Source: an uncultured Barnesiella sp.
GTDB taxonomy: Bacteria; Bacteroidota; Bacteroidia; Bacteroidales; Barnesiellaceae
Assembly: GCA_944320995.1 (NCBI GenBank)
Contig: CALUJQ010000020.1
Span: forward strand, 1-53,377
Direction of reading: 5' to 3'
DNA: 53,377 bases
Below are positions 16,621-25,848 of this stretch, piece by piece. The notes beneath the pieces were generated by a model. It saw only the letters and a list, made by a program, of their open reading frames with translations, did not search any database and was not told the origin of the DNA. Positions within the stretch are counted from its first letter, which is position 1; each line of letters opens with the position of its first letter. The translations under genes and the position numbers were made by a program.

Positions 16621-19035
16621 TTATATGATTAACAATCCTATCCGGTAAACAATAAACGAAACAATCCAAGCTACTCCCGTGTTGTAGAAAATTGTAAATA
16701 CACCCCATTTCCAACTCCCCGACTCTTTTGCCACGGCTATTACAGAAGCGATACAAGGGAAATACAGCAATACGAATACCATAAATGAGAGGGCTACTAC
16801 CGGCGTGAAATCGGGGACTCCGGTTACCGGATTGGGCTGCGTTATTTTTTGGGACAACGACAGGGATTCGTTGGAATCGCTCTCGGAATACAATACCCCG
16901 AGAGTGCTTACGACCAATTCCTTGGCGGCAGTCCCCGAAAGCAATGACGTGGTTACTTTCCAGTTGAAACCCAACGGTTCGACAAGAGGAGTTACCGCCT
17001 GCCCTATTTTACCCAAATAGGAATTGCTCTGTTGTTCCATCTGTTCATGCGGTGTAAGTTCCCGTTCATAGGCCACTTCGGGACGAGGGTAATAGCTCAA
17101 AAACCAGACAATGACCGATGCCACCAGAATAACACCTCCCATTTTGCGCAAATATTGTTCGGCCTTGCTCCACATGTGCCGGAAGGTAGCTTTGGCAGTA
17201 GGCATGCGATAAGGCGGTAATTCCATGACAAAAGGCGTTTCATCTACTTTAAAGAGGAAACGTCTCATCAATTTGGCGGTAATAACGGCGACGACAATAC
17301 CCAGCAGGTAAAGCCCTACAAACACGAAACTGGCGTACCGGGGGAAGAATGTACCTATCAGCAGGATATAAATGGGAATTCGGGCACTACACGAAATAAA
17401 CGGATTGATCAGTATGGTTATCAACCGGCTGCTGCGGCTCTCGATAGTACGGGTGGCCATAATGGCGGGCACATTGCACCCGAAGCCCATGACCAATGGG
17501 ATAAACGATTTGCCGTGTAGTCCTATCTTGTGCATGATTTTGTCCATGATAAAAGCAGCCCGGGCCATATATCCCGAATCCTCCATGAACGAGATAAACA
17601 GGTAAAGTATCAAAATATTGGGCAGGAAAACGATTACACCCCCTACTCCGCCAAGCACGCCGTCTATCAATAGGTCTTTCAATGGCCCGGCAGGCATGTA
17701 ATTCCCTATGATACCCGAAAGCCAGCCGACAGCACTCTCTATCCATTCCATAGGATATGCGCCCACGGAAAATGTGGCTTCAAACATAAGCCACATCAAG
17801 AAAATGAATATGGGAAAGCCAAACAGTTTGTTGGTCACAAACGAGTCGATAATACGGGTCGTTTTAGCCTCTTCTTTATCACCCGGAGTATAGGTCTCGG
17901 CCAAAGCCCCCGATATAAATCCATACTTTTCGTTGGCGATAGCCGATTCTATATCTTCATTCAACGTCGATTCGATTTTCTTCACCTCGACATCGCGCAT
18001 CTTCATCAACTCGGGATAAGAGTCGGCATTTTGTAACATTTTCTTTACTTCGGAATCGCCTTCGAGGGTTTTAATGGCCAAATAGCGGGGCGAAAATTCC
18101 CGGGTACATGTCGGGTCTTGTTTCAAGAGGTTTTTCAACGGGGTAATACCTCCTTCTATCACACTGCCCAAATTGACATGAACGTGGCGCACCGATTCGT
18201 GCCGGCCTTCATACACATCGATAATGGTGTCGAAGAGTTCATGTACTCCTTTCCCCGAACGGGATACCGTGGGAACGATAGGGATACCTATCATGTCGCC
18301 CAGATGCTTGTAATCGACCTTACCCCCGCTCTGTTCCAATTCATCGAACATGTTCAAGGCAATAACCATGCGGTAATCCATATCGATCAATTCGGTGGTC
18401 AAATATAGATTTCGCTCCAAATTGGAGGCTACGACTACATTCACGACCACATCGGGAGTCTCGTCCTTTAAATATCGGCGGACATACAACTCTTCCGGCG
18501 AATAGGCCGAGAGCGAATAGGTTCCCGGCAGATCATATATGTTGAAGTGGTAACCGTTGTAGTCGAAGAATCCCTTTTTGGCATCGACGGTTACCCCACT
18601 GTAATTCCCCACGTGTTCATGAGCCCCCGAGGCTACGTTGAATAGCGATGTTTTACCGCAATTGGGGTTTCCCACCAATGCGATATTTATGGTTTTGCTG
18701 CTTTGGGTGAGTGCCCGTTCTATGTTGTCGTCATCGAAACGATTTTTTTCAACCTCTAACTTCGATTCTCCGTTATCTTGCCTCGTATCGGACAGGGCTA
18801 TTTCCGCCTCCTCCGGTGTAATTACCTCGACCAACGAAGCCTCACTGCGACGCAATGAGATTTCGTAATCCATGATTTTATATTTGATGGGGTCTTTCAA
18901 CGGAGCATTCAGCTCGACAAGTACTGTTTGTCCTCGTACAAACCCCATTTCGATAATTCGTTTTCTAAACGCTCCATGTCCTAACACTTTAACAACGACA
19001 GCTTTATCTCCTGTTTTCAAATCGGATAATCGCAT
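16621..19035 (-). CDS. feoB: Ferrous iron transporter, FeoA-FeoB fusion
   Basis: Inner-membrane Fe(II) importer of 804 residues from ATG 19035 (a TTG three codons upstream is not preferred). The first 75 or so residues are a FeoA SH3-like domain (MRLSDLKTGDKAVVVKVLG...LRRSEASLVEV). A charged linker leads to the FeoB G domain with G1 GNPNCGKTSLFN, G3 DLPGTYSLS and G4 NMFDE, then the helical guanine-dissociation-inhibitor-like region, then two Gate-containing membrane blocks with conserved FIPLVMGFGCNVPAIMATRTIE and the C-terminal GTAAKELVVSTLGVLY. Fusion of A and B is usual in Bacteroidetes. It heads an operon with the HExxH membrane protein and the Cys-rich protein. Confidence 0.96.
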   Translation of the reverse strand: MRLSDLKTGDKAVVVKVLGHGAFRKRIIEMGFVRGQTVLVELNAPLKDPIKYKIMDYEISLRRSEASLVEVITPEEAEIALSDTRQDNGESKLEVEKNRFDDDNIERALTQSSKTINIALVGNPNCGKTSLFNVASGAHEHVGNYSGVTVDAKKGFFDYNGYHFNIYDLPGTYSLSAYSPEELYVRRYLKDETPDVVVNVVVASNLERNLYLTTELIDMDYRMVIALNMFDELEQSGGKVDYKHLGDMIGIPIVPTVSRSGKGVHELFDTIIDVYEGRHESVRHVHVNLGSVIEGGITPLKNLLKQDPTCTREFSPRYLAIKTLEGDSEVKKMLQNADSYPELMKMRDVEVKKIESTLNEDIESAIANEKYGFISGALAETYTPGDKEEAKTTRIIDSFVTNKLFGFPIFIFLMWLMFEATFSVGAYPMEWIESAVGWLSGIIGNYMPAGPLKDLLIDGVLGGVGGVIVFLPNILILYLFISFMEDSGYMARAAFIMDKIMHKIGLHGKSFIPLVMGFGCNVPAIMATRTIESRSSRLITILINPFISCSARIPIYILLIGTFFPRYASFVFVGLYLLGIVVAVITAKLMRRFLFKVDETPFVMELPPYRMPTAKATFRHMWSKAEQYLRKMGGVILVASVIVWFLSYYPRPEVAYERELTPHEQMEQQSNSYLGKIGQAVTPLVEPLGFNWKVTTSLLSGTAAKELVVSTLGVLYSESDSNESLSLSQKITQPNPVTGVPDFTPVVALSFMVFVLLYFPCIASVIAVAKESGSWKWGVFTIFYNTGVAWIVSFIVYRIGLLII

Positions 19036-19064
19036 AATTACCAACTTTTCGGTTTTCTCGATTG

Positions 19065-19080
19065 CAAATTTCGCAATTTG
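19065..19080. promoter_or_regulatory. Palindrome upstream of feoAB, possible operator
   Basis: CAAATT-TCGC-AATTTG is a perfect inverted repeat with a 4-base spacer, 30-45 bases before the feoAB ATG. Its place fits an iron-responsive operator, but no consensus is confidently matched. Confidence 0.35.
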
Positions 19081-19155
19081 TTCCGATTTATTCCTATATC
19101 TTTTTCATATATTATTTATAACCTGTATAAATAATAACATATTTTCACAAATAAA

Positions 19156-19196
19156 TAAAAACGGAATGGGATAATCTTGCATGTATCCCACCCCGT
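19156..19196 (-). terminator. Terminator after the PurF-like gene
   Basis: CGGAATGGGATA (19162-19173) pairs with TATCCCACCCCG (19184-19195) apart from one mismatch; on the minus strand TTTTTATTTATTT follows. It lies about 30 bp beyond the stop at 19224. Confidence 0.85.
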
Positions 19197-19223
19197 TATT
19201 TCGGCTCCGGAAATCGTATTTTA

Positions 19224-21113
19224 TTACTGACGCTTGTTATCTTCCCCTTCCATAAAGTTTATAAAAGCATTGTTTACCAGCCGATTACCTCCCGGAGTCG
19301 GGTAATCGCCCGAGAAATACCAGTCACCCGGGAGATTGGGTATTGCTTGGTGCAAGCCCTCCAACGTTTGGTAAATAATTTCCACTTGGGCTGTAATATC
19401 TGCGGAAGTCAGCATTCGGGCTATCTTTCCCGAAATCTCCTCTTGGGTAAACGGGGCATAAATCTCTTTCACATAATTGACAATCTGCTCTTTGGGTAGG
19501 TGTTGCTGTGCTTTGGATTTGCGATACACCTCGTCGATAACCGATTGCATTCCCCTATCCTCCAACAATTCCATGGCGGCCTTGAAGGCGATAAACTCAC
19601 CCATGCGCGACATATCGATACCGTAACAATCGGGGAAACGAACTTGTGGCGACGACGAAACAATGATTATTTTCTTGGGGTGCAACCTGTCGAGTATCTT
19701 TATAATACTCTGTTTCAGTGTCGTTCCCCGTACAATACTGTCATCTATCACAACCAGATTGTCTATTCCGGAGGTTACGGTCCCATAGGTAATGTCATAC
19801 ACATGAGCAGCCAAATCATCTCGGGTTTCACCCTCAGCTATGAAGGTTCGCAGTTTTATATCTTTGATTGCCACTTTCTCCGACCGGACTTTGAGCGAAA
19901 GAATCTGTCGCAAGTCTTCGTCACTTAAAGGAGCGGAGGCATTGCGTATTTTGGCAATTTTCTGTTCATTCAAATAGCTGTCGAGCCCCTCGAGCATACC
20001 ATAAAAAGCCACCTCGGCAGTATTGGGAATAAACGAGAAAACCGTATGTCCCAAGTCGTAGTCGATACTTTTCAGAATTTGAGGGGCAAGGTTCCGCCCC
20101 AACTCTTTCCGTTCTTTATATATATCGACGTCGCTACCTCGGGAAAAATAGATACGTTCGAATGAACAAGCACTATAATTGAGGGGAGGCAGAATAGGTT
20201 CGATGTGCATGTCTCCTTGACGGTTTACCACCAAACATTCGCCCGGTTGCAGTTCCTTGACTTGCTCGACCGAGAGATTCATGGTTGTCTGTATGACGGG
20301 ACGCTCCGATGCGACAACTACGATTTCATCATCGGCATAATAAAAAGCCGGACGTATGCCCCGGGGATCGCGGAAAGAAAACATGTCGCCACTCCCGGTC
20401 ATACCGCAAATGACATATCCTCCGTCCCAAATACGAGCGGGTTTTTTAAGGACGTCGGCTATATTCAGGTTGTTTTCTATCGCCTCGGTTATGGCAATGT
20501 CGTCCAACCCTTCTGCTCTATATCGATCATATAGTTTCTGATTCTCCATATCGAGGGCATGCCCTACCTGCTCCAACAAGACAAACGTGTCGGCATAACT
20601 GCGAGGATGCTGTCCTTTGGCAACGATACTGTCGAAAATTTCATCGACATTGGTCATGTTGAAGTTGCCGCACAATAACAAGTTGCGCGACCGCCAGTTT
20701 CCTCTCCGTAAAAACGGGTGTACATACGACAATCCAGATCGCCCGGTCGTACTGTATCGCAAATGGCCCATATATACTTCTCCGGCAAAGGGTAAATGCA
20801 GGGCGGCCCACTCGGCATCGCTCTTATCGTGCAGAGTCTCTCTAATTTGGGCCTTCACGTTCGCAAAAATTTCTTGTATCGCTCCGGTTCCCATGGCTCG
20901 CTCCCGATAAATGAATTCCTCGGCCGGTCGCGCATGTAGTTTTACACAAGCGAGGCCTGCGCCCTCCTGCCCCCGATTGTGCTGTTTTTCCATCAAAAGA
21001 TACAATTTGTTAAGTCCATATAAGTATGAACCATATTTCTCTTGATAGTACGAGAGAGGTTTCAACAATCGCACCATTGCTATGCCACACTCGTGTTTGA
21101 TAATCTCTGTCAT
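19224..21113 (-). CDS. PurF-like class II glutamine amidotransferase / phosphoribosyltransferase
   Basis: 629 residues. The short propeptide MTEIIKHE precedes Cys9 in CGIAMV, the N-terminal nucleophile of class II glutamine amidotransferases; HNRGQEGAGLA and GHLRYSTTGRSG are matching glutaminase motifs. The second half has a PRPP-binding loop LVVIDDSIVRGTT and VRFPDCYGIDMSRMGEF as in amidophosphoribosyltransferase. It is about 130-150 residues longer than ordinary PurF because of insertions (a helical stretch around residues 20-40, and spacers between domains). Bacteroidetes commonly carry this long form beside a normal PurF, so it may be a paralogue with a different acceptor. Own terminator; glnN lies upstream with a terminator between. 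Confidence 0.85.
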   Translation of the reverse strand: MTEIIKHECGIAMVRLLKPLSYYQEKYGSYLYGLNKLYLLMEKQHNRGQEGAGLACVKLHARPAEEFIYRERAMGTGAIQEIFANVKAQIRETLHDKSDAEWAALHLPFAGEVYMGHLRYSTTGRSGLSYVHPFLRRGNWRSRNLLLCGNFNMTNVDEIFDSIVAKGQHPRSYADTFVLLEQVGHALDMENQKLYDRYRAEGLDDIAITEAIENNLNIADVLKKPARIWDGGYVICGMTGSGDMFSFRDPRGIRPAFYYADDEIVVVASERPVIQTTMNLSVEQVKELQPGECLVVNRQGDMHIEPILPPLNYSACSFERIYFSRGSDVDIYKERKELGRNLAPQILKSIDYDLGHTVFSFIPNTAEVAFYGMLEGLDSYLNEQKIAKIRNASAPLSDEDLRQILSLKVRSEKVAIKDIKLRTFIAEGETRDDLAAHVYDITYGTVTSGIDNLVVIDDSIVRGTTLKQSIIKILDRLHPKKIIIVSSSPQVRFPDCYGIDMSRMGEFIAFKAAMELLEDRGMQSVIDEVYRKSKAQQHLPKEQIVNYVKEIYAPFTQEEISGKIARMLTSADITAQVEIIYQTLEGLHQAIPNLPGDWYFSGDYPTPGGNRLVNNAFINFMEGEDNKRQ

Positions 21114-21141
21114 ACCGAAAATCTTAGAAAGGTCTCAAATA

Positions 21142-21186
21142 AAAACGAGCCATAACTCTTGTTTGTTTGGGGTTACAGCTCGTTTT
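21142..21186 (-). terminator. Terminator after glnN
   Basis: AAAACGAGC (21142-21150) pairs with GCTCGTTTT (21178-21186), with further GTTA/TAAC pairing inside. On the minus strand the stem ends in a T-run and TATTTG. It separates glnN from the PurF-like gene. Confidence 0.85.
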
Positions 21187-21217
21187 ACATTCATGCTTAT
21201 TTTGTATTCAAAAAAGT

Positions 21218-23407
21218 TTAGCGGATAAAAAGCAACTCTCTGTACTTGGGCAACGGCCACATTTCATTGTCGATCATCAATTCGAGTTTGTCAATGTGGT
21301 AACGTATCGCATCCAAATGGGGTGCCACCGTATCGTGGTAGGCAATGGCTTTCTCCCGTTCGTTTTCGATTTTGTTCGCCACCTTTCGAGCTTCGACCAT
21401 AGTGTGAACCTTCTCCTTGATTGTAAGCAGGTGGAATGCGATTTTTTCGATAACTTCCATGTCTTGTGTGGCAATCATCTCACTCTTCTCGGCGGGGAAC
21501 AGGCTCTTGATTTTAAATACATTGTCCAGCAACAGCGATTGGTAACGGGTGGCAACCGGGACAATATGGTTGATGGCCAAATCGCCCAACACACGGGCCT
21601 CGATTTGTATCTTTTTGGTATATATCTCCCATTTTACCTCGTTACGGGCCTGTAATTCGACTTTTGTAAAGACATGGGTTTGTTCAAACATCTTGACGAC
21701 ATCGTCTTTCAGGTAGTTGTCGAAAATCAACGGGACACTTGTCTCACAATCCAATCCCCGACGTGCAGCCTCGGCTTTCCATTCGTCGCTATACCCATTA
21801 CCGTCGAAACAGATGTCTTTGCTCTCGTTGATCAAATCTTTAACGACCGTAAGGATAGCTTGTTCTTTCTCTTTACCTCCGGCGATAAGAGCGTCGACCC
21901 TTGTTTTGAAATCTTGCAACTGATATGCGACGGCGGCATTGAGGGCAATCATGGCCGAGGCACAATTGGCTGAAGAGCCCACGGCGCGGAATTCAAACCG
22001 GTTACCGGTAAAGGCAAACGGCGAGGTCCTGTTGCGGTCGGTATTGTCCATCAATATTTCGGGAATCTGGGCCACGTCGAGTTTCAATCCCGATTTGCCG
22101 CTCATGTTCAATACCTCGTCCGAAGTACTTTCGGCCATTTTGGACAATATGTCGCTGATCTGTTTCCCCATGAAGATAGAGATAATGGCCGGCGGAGCCT
22201 CGTTTGCCCCTAACCGATGACCATTGGTGGCCGACGAGATACTGGCTTTTAACAAACCATTGTATCTGTAAACAGCAGCCATTACATTGACAATAAATGT
22301 AATGAACTGCAAATTTTCTTTATGATTCTTGCCCGGCGCAAACAACTGTACGCCTGTATCGGTACCCAACGACCAGTTGTTGTGTTTTCCCGAACCGTTG
22401 ACTCCCTTGAACGGTTTTTCGTGCAAAAGTACCCGGAAGTTGTGTCGGCGCGCTACCTCGCGCATGACCGACATCAATAACAGGTTGTGGTCGTTGGCCA
22501 AATTGGTCTCTTCAAATATGGGAGCTACCTCGAATTGGTTCGGAGCTACCTCGTTGTGACAGGTTTTGACCGGAATACCCAACATGTGGCACTCGATTTC
22601 GAGATCGCGCATAAATGCTTCTACACGGGACGGTATGGCACCGAAATAATGGTCTTCCAACTGCTGGTTCTTCGCGCTTTCGTGCCCCATGAGTGTACGA
22701 CCGGTAAGTACTAAGTCGGGACGTGCCGCATAAAGACTTTCATCGACCAGAAAATATTCTTGTTCCCAACCTAAATAGGAAAAGACTTGTTTTACATTCG
22801 TATCGAAATACTGGCATACGGCGGTAGCCGCTTTGTTTACTTGATTCAATGCTTTTAGCAACGGAGTTTTATAGTCGAGCGACTCTCCTGTATATGAGAT
22901 GAAAATCGTGGGAATACACAAGGTTTTATCAAGGATAAATGCCGGCGACGAAATGTCCCAAGCCGAATAGCCCCGGGCCTCAAAAGTATTACGGATACCT
23001 CCGTTCGGGAAGCTCGAAGCATCGGGCTCTTGCTGAATCAACAGTTTCCCCGAGAACTCTTCCACAACACCGCCTTTACCATCGTGTTCAATAAAGGAGT
23101 CGTGCTTCTCGGCCGTACCGTCGGTGAGCGGATGAAACCAGTGAGTATAATGGGTAGCACCCATATCGAGAGCCCATTTCCTCATTCCGGCAGCTACACT
23201 GTCGGCAACTTCGCGGCTCAACGGCGTACTATTGTCGATAGCTTCTATAACTGCTTCATAAGTCTTTTTGGGGAGATACTTAAACATCTTTTCCCGATTA
23301 AAGACATATTTCCCATAGTATTCAGACGGCCGTTCTTTCGGATTGTTTACCGAAACAGCTTTTCGACTGAAAGCCTCTTTTGCCACTTTGAATCTTAGCA
23401 TTGACAT
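21218..23407 (-). CDS. glnN: Glutamine synthetase type III (GlnN)
   Basis: ATP-dependent ammonia assimilation into glutamine, cytoplasmic. 729 residues, the length of the GSIII class (GSI is about 470). Visible: the GSIII-specific N-terminus ending in FKYLPKKTYEAV, THYTHWFHPLTDGTAEKHDSF, WEQEYFLVD, CHNEVAPNQFEVAP, LHEKPFKGVNGSGKHNNWSL (ATP/glutamate site) and NRTSPFAFTGNRFEFRAVGSSAN. This is the main glutamine synthetase in many Bacteroides. It follows dapL by 47 bp on the same strand, so it is probably read from the dapF-dapL promoter and may also have its own. Confidence 0.96.
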   Translation of the reverse strand: MSMLRFKVAKEAFSRKAVSVNNPKERPSEYYGKYVFNREKMFKYLPKKTYEAVIEAIDNSTPLSREVADSVAAGMRKWALDMGATHYTHWFHPLTDGTAEKHDSFIEHDGKGGVVEEFSGKLLIQQEPDASSFPNGGIRNTFEARGYSAWDISSPAFILDKTLCIPTIFISYTGESLDYKTPLLKALNQVNKAATAVCQYFDTNVKQVFSYLGWEQEYFLVDESLYAARPDLVLTGRTLMGHESAKNQQLEDHYFGAIPSRVEAFMRDLEIECHMLGIPVKTCHNEVAPNQFEVAPIFEETNLANDHNLLLMSVMREVARRHNFRVLLHEKPFKGVNGSGKHNNWSLGTDTGVQLFAPGKNHKENLQFITFIVNVMAAVYRYNGLLKASISSATNGHRLGANEAPPAIISIFMGKQISDILSKMAESTSDEVLNMSGKSGLKLDVAQIPEILMDNTDRNRTSPFAFTGNRFEFRAVGSSANCASAMIALNAAVAYQLQDFKTRVDALIAGGKEKEQAILTVVKDLINESKDICFDGNGYSDEWKAEAARRGLDCETSVPLIFDNYLKDDVVKMFEQTHVFTKVELQARNEVKWEIYTKKIQIEARVLGDLAINHIVPVATRYQSLLLDNVFKIKSLFPAEKSEMIATQDMEVIEKIAFHLLTIKEKVHTMVEARKVANKIENEREKAIAYHDTVAPHLDAIRYHIDKLELMIDNEMWPLPKYRELLFIR

Positions 23408-23454
23408 AGTTGCATTTATTTGGTTATTTTTTGATTCTATTTATTCCTCTCTTT

Positions 23455-24690
23455 TCATAAATCCCAATTCCGAATACGCGAAATCGATTCTATCGTATCT
23501 TCGTATCGTCCGAATGCTGTCAATCGGAAGTACCCTTCTCCCGATGGCCCAAAGCCAATCCCGGGAGTACCTACGATGTAACACTCGTATAACAATCGAT
23601 CGAAAAATTTCCACGAAGATAATCCATTAGGAGTTTTTACCCAAATATATGGAGCATTATCCCCTCCGTATATTTGTAAACCCCGGTCTTGAAGTGCGGT
23701 TTTCAAGAGTCGTGCATTGTTCATGTAATACTCGATAGACTCCTGTATCTGAGCCCGTCCAACAGGGCTGTAAATGGCTTCGGCAGCCCGTTGTACAATG
23801 TAAGAGACGCCATTGAATTTGGTGGTTTGCCGTCTGTTCCACAGTTTGTTGGCACTAATTTTTTCGCCCGAACAATTATACAATTTTAACTCTTTTGGAA
23901 CTACGGTATATCCGCATCGCAACCCTGTAAATCCGGCAGTCTTGGAAAAACTCCTGAACTCTATGGCTATTTTTTTTGCATTTTCTATTTCATAAATAGA
24001 GTGCGGAATATTCTCGTCATGGATAAAAGCCTCATAGGCGGCGTCGAAAAGTATGAGCGAATCGTTTTCGAGGGCATAATCGACCCACTTTTTCAACTCA
24101 GCTTTCGAGAGAGTGGTACCTGTCGGGTTATTGGGATAACACAAATAGATGATGTCGGGACGCTCTGCCGGCAATTCGGGGATAAAATGGTTCCCGGCAG
24201 TACAGGGCAGATAGATTATATGACTCCAATGTTGCCCATCTCGCTCCAAAACGCCGGCTCGTCCACCCATCACATTGGTATCGACATAGACCGGATAGAC
24301 CGGGTCGGTAACAGCCACCCTATTCTTGACACTCAAAATGTCGCCTATGTTACCGAGGTCGCTTTTGGCGCCATCGCTGATGAATATTTCATCGGCATCT
24401 ATATCGACACCTCGGGCATGGAAGTCGCACGCAACAATTTTTTCTTGCAAAAACCTATACCCCTGCTCCGGGCCATATCCCCGGAAAGTCTCAGTATGCC
24501 CCATTTCATCGACTGCGGCATGTAGCGCCTCTATCAACACAGGCACAAGGGGACGGGTCACATCGCCTATGCCTAAACTAATTACATGAGCTTCGGGGTG
24601 AAGTTCTTTGAAAGTGTTTACTTTCTTTTTTATATCGGAAAAAAGATAACTTTCGGGGAGCTTCAAATAATTGTCATTAATCGATACCAT
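23455..24690 (-). CDS. dapL: LL-diaminopimelate aminotransferase (DapL)
   Basis: PLP enzyme converting tetrahydrodipicolinate directly to LL-diaminopimelate, bypassing the succinylase and acetylase steps of lysine and peptidoglycan precursor synthesis. 411 residues. Diagnostic features: [20 protein letters not shown] at the N-terminus, [34 protein letters not shown], the PLP lysine in [16 protein letters not shown], and [11 protein letters not shown]. It begins 8 bp after dapF, which encodes the next enzyme of the same pathway. Confidence 0.97.
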   Translation of the reverse strand: MVSINDNYLKLPESYLFSDIKKKVNTFKELHPEAHVISLGIGDVTRPLVPVLIEALHAAVDEMGHTETFRGYGPEQGYRFLQEKIVACDFHARGVDIDADEIFISDGAKSDLGNIGDILSVKNRVAVTDPVYPVYVDTNVMGGRAGVLERDGQHWSHIIYLPCTAGNHFIPELPAERPDIIYLCYPNNPTGTTLSKAELKKWVDYALENDSLILFDAAYEAFIHDENIPHSIYEIENAKKIAIEFRSFSKTAGFTGLRCGYTVVPKELKLYNCSGEKISANKLWNRRQTTKFNGVSYIVQRAAEAIYSPVGRAQIQESIEYYMNNARLLKTALQDRGLQIYGGDNAPYIWVKTPNGLSSWKFFDRLLYECYIVGTPGIGFGPSGEGYFRLTAFGRYEDTIESISRIRNWDL

Positions 24691-24698
24691 ATATTATT

Positions 24699-25538
24699 TC
24701 ATTTATCGTCGGGCCATTCACCTTCAAAGACGGTAACAGCATCGCCTGTCATATAAATCCGGTTGTCTTTTTCGTCCCATTCGATTTGCAAGTCGCCACC
24801 CAATAACTGTACCCTTGCTTTCCGATGAGTTTTCCCATTCAACACCGCAGCTACCAGCGAGGCACACGCACCGGTTCCGCAAGCCATCGTCTCCCCGGCC
24901 CCGCGCTCCCAAACCCGCATTCTCAAACATTCGGGCGACACGACCTCTACAAACTCGACATTTGTCCGCCGGGGGAACAGTTCGTGGTGTTCTATCAAAG
25001 CGCCTATGTGATGCAGGTTATACCGATCCATCTCATCGAGAAATATGACGGCATGAGGGTTTCCCATAGAAACACAGGTTATATCGAACGGAATATTTTC
25101 TATGACCAACGGATAAGAAACTACCCGGTTTGTAGGAAGGGCTACTGGAATGTCTTGGGGAGACAATATAGGTTCGCCCATATCGACCGTGACACGCTCC
25201 ACAATATCATCTTTTAAATGTAGGGAGAGATGTTTGACCCCGGCAAGAGTCTCCAAAGTCAACTCTGTTTTTGTGGTGAGACCTTTGTCATACACATATT
25301 TCCCTATGCAACGGGAAGCGTTTCCGCACATTTCGGCTTCACTCCCGTCGGCATTGAACATTCGCATGCGAAAGTCACAACTATCGGAAGGCATAATCAC
25401 AACTATTCCGTCGGAACCTATACCGAAATGTCGATCGCTCATCCGCTGCGACAAATGTCCTAATTCTGTCGGGAGAGGCTCAAATCCATTCAAATAAACG
25501 TAATCATTGCCGGCTCCCTGCATTTTTGTAAAATTCAT
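24699..25538 (-). CDS. dapF: Diaminopimelate epimerase (DapF)
   Basis: Converts LL- to meso-diaminopimelate for lysine and murein. 279 residues with the start motif FTKMQGAGNDYVYLN, the first catalytic Cys in ADGSEAEMCGNASRC and the second in GAGETMACGTGACAS. First gene of dapF-dapL(-glnN), with a promoter about 60 bases upstream. Confidence 0.97.
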   Translation of the reverse strand: MNFTKMQGAGNDYVYLNGFEPLPTELGHLSQRMSDRHFGIGSDGIVVIMPSDSCDFRMRMFNADGSEAEMCGNASRCIGKYVYDKGLTTKTELTLETLAGVKHLSLHLKDDIVERVTVDMGEPILSPQDIPVALPTNRVVSYPLVIENIPFDITCVSMGNPHAVIFLDEMDRYNLHHIGALIEHHELFPRRTNVEFVEVVSPECLRMRVWERGAGETMACGTGACASLVAAVLNGKTHRKARVQLLGGDLQIEWDEKDNRIYMTGDAVTVFEGEWPDDK

Positions 25539-25599
25539 AAATATATACTTTTTGACATTATATATCTATTTTTACAAACCAAATGTAATTTTTTTGATG

Positions 25600-25632
25600 C
25601 AAAAATAGTCTATTTGTCAAAGATAAAACAAA
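25600..25632 (-). promoter_or_regulatory. Promoter of dapF-dapL
   Basis: Minus-strand TATTTTTG (25600-25607) with TTTG (25629-25632) 21 bases upstream. The intergenic region 25539-25848 between dapF and carA (310 bp) holds this promoter and that of carA; nothing else is recognised in it. Confidence 0.5.
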
Positions 25633-25768
25633 ATTGGCATTGTAAATGTTGTATAAATATGTTTATAAAACCAAATAAACCCATAACCGTATAATTGCAT
25701 AATCATACCCTGCAAAAATTTATTTTCAGAATAAGAATCCAAAACCGATGCGATAGGGATTTTTTTCT

Positions 25769-25776
25769 TATCTTTG
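25769..25776 (+). promoter_or_regulatory. -7 element of the carA-carB promoter
   Basis: TATCTTTG matches TAnnTTTG exactly and predicts a leader of about 65 bases before ATG 25849. A clear TTTG at -33 is not seen. Confidence 0.55.
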
Positions 25777-25848
25777 CATGGTTTTCACGATAGAAATCCA
25801 CTCTACTTTATCAAGCTAATTAACTAATACAAACATAATTCTATCGTA

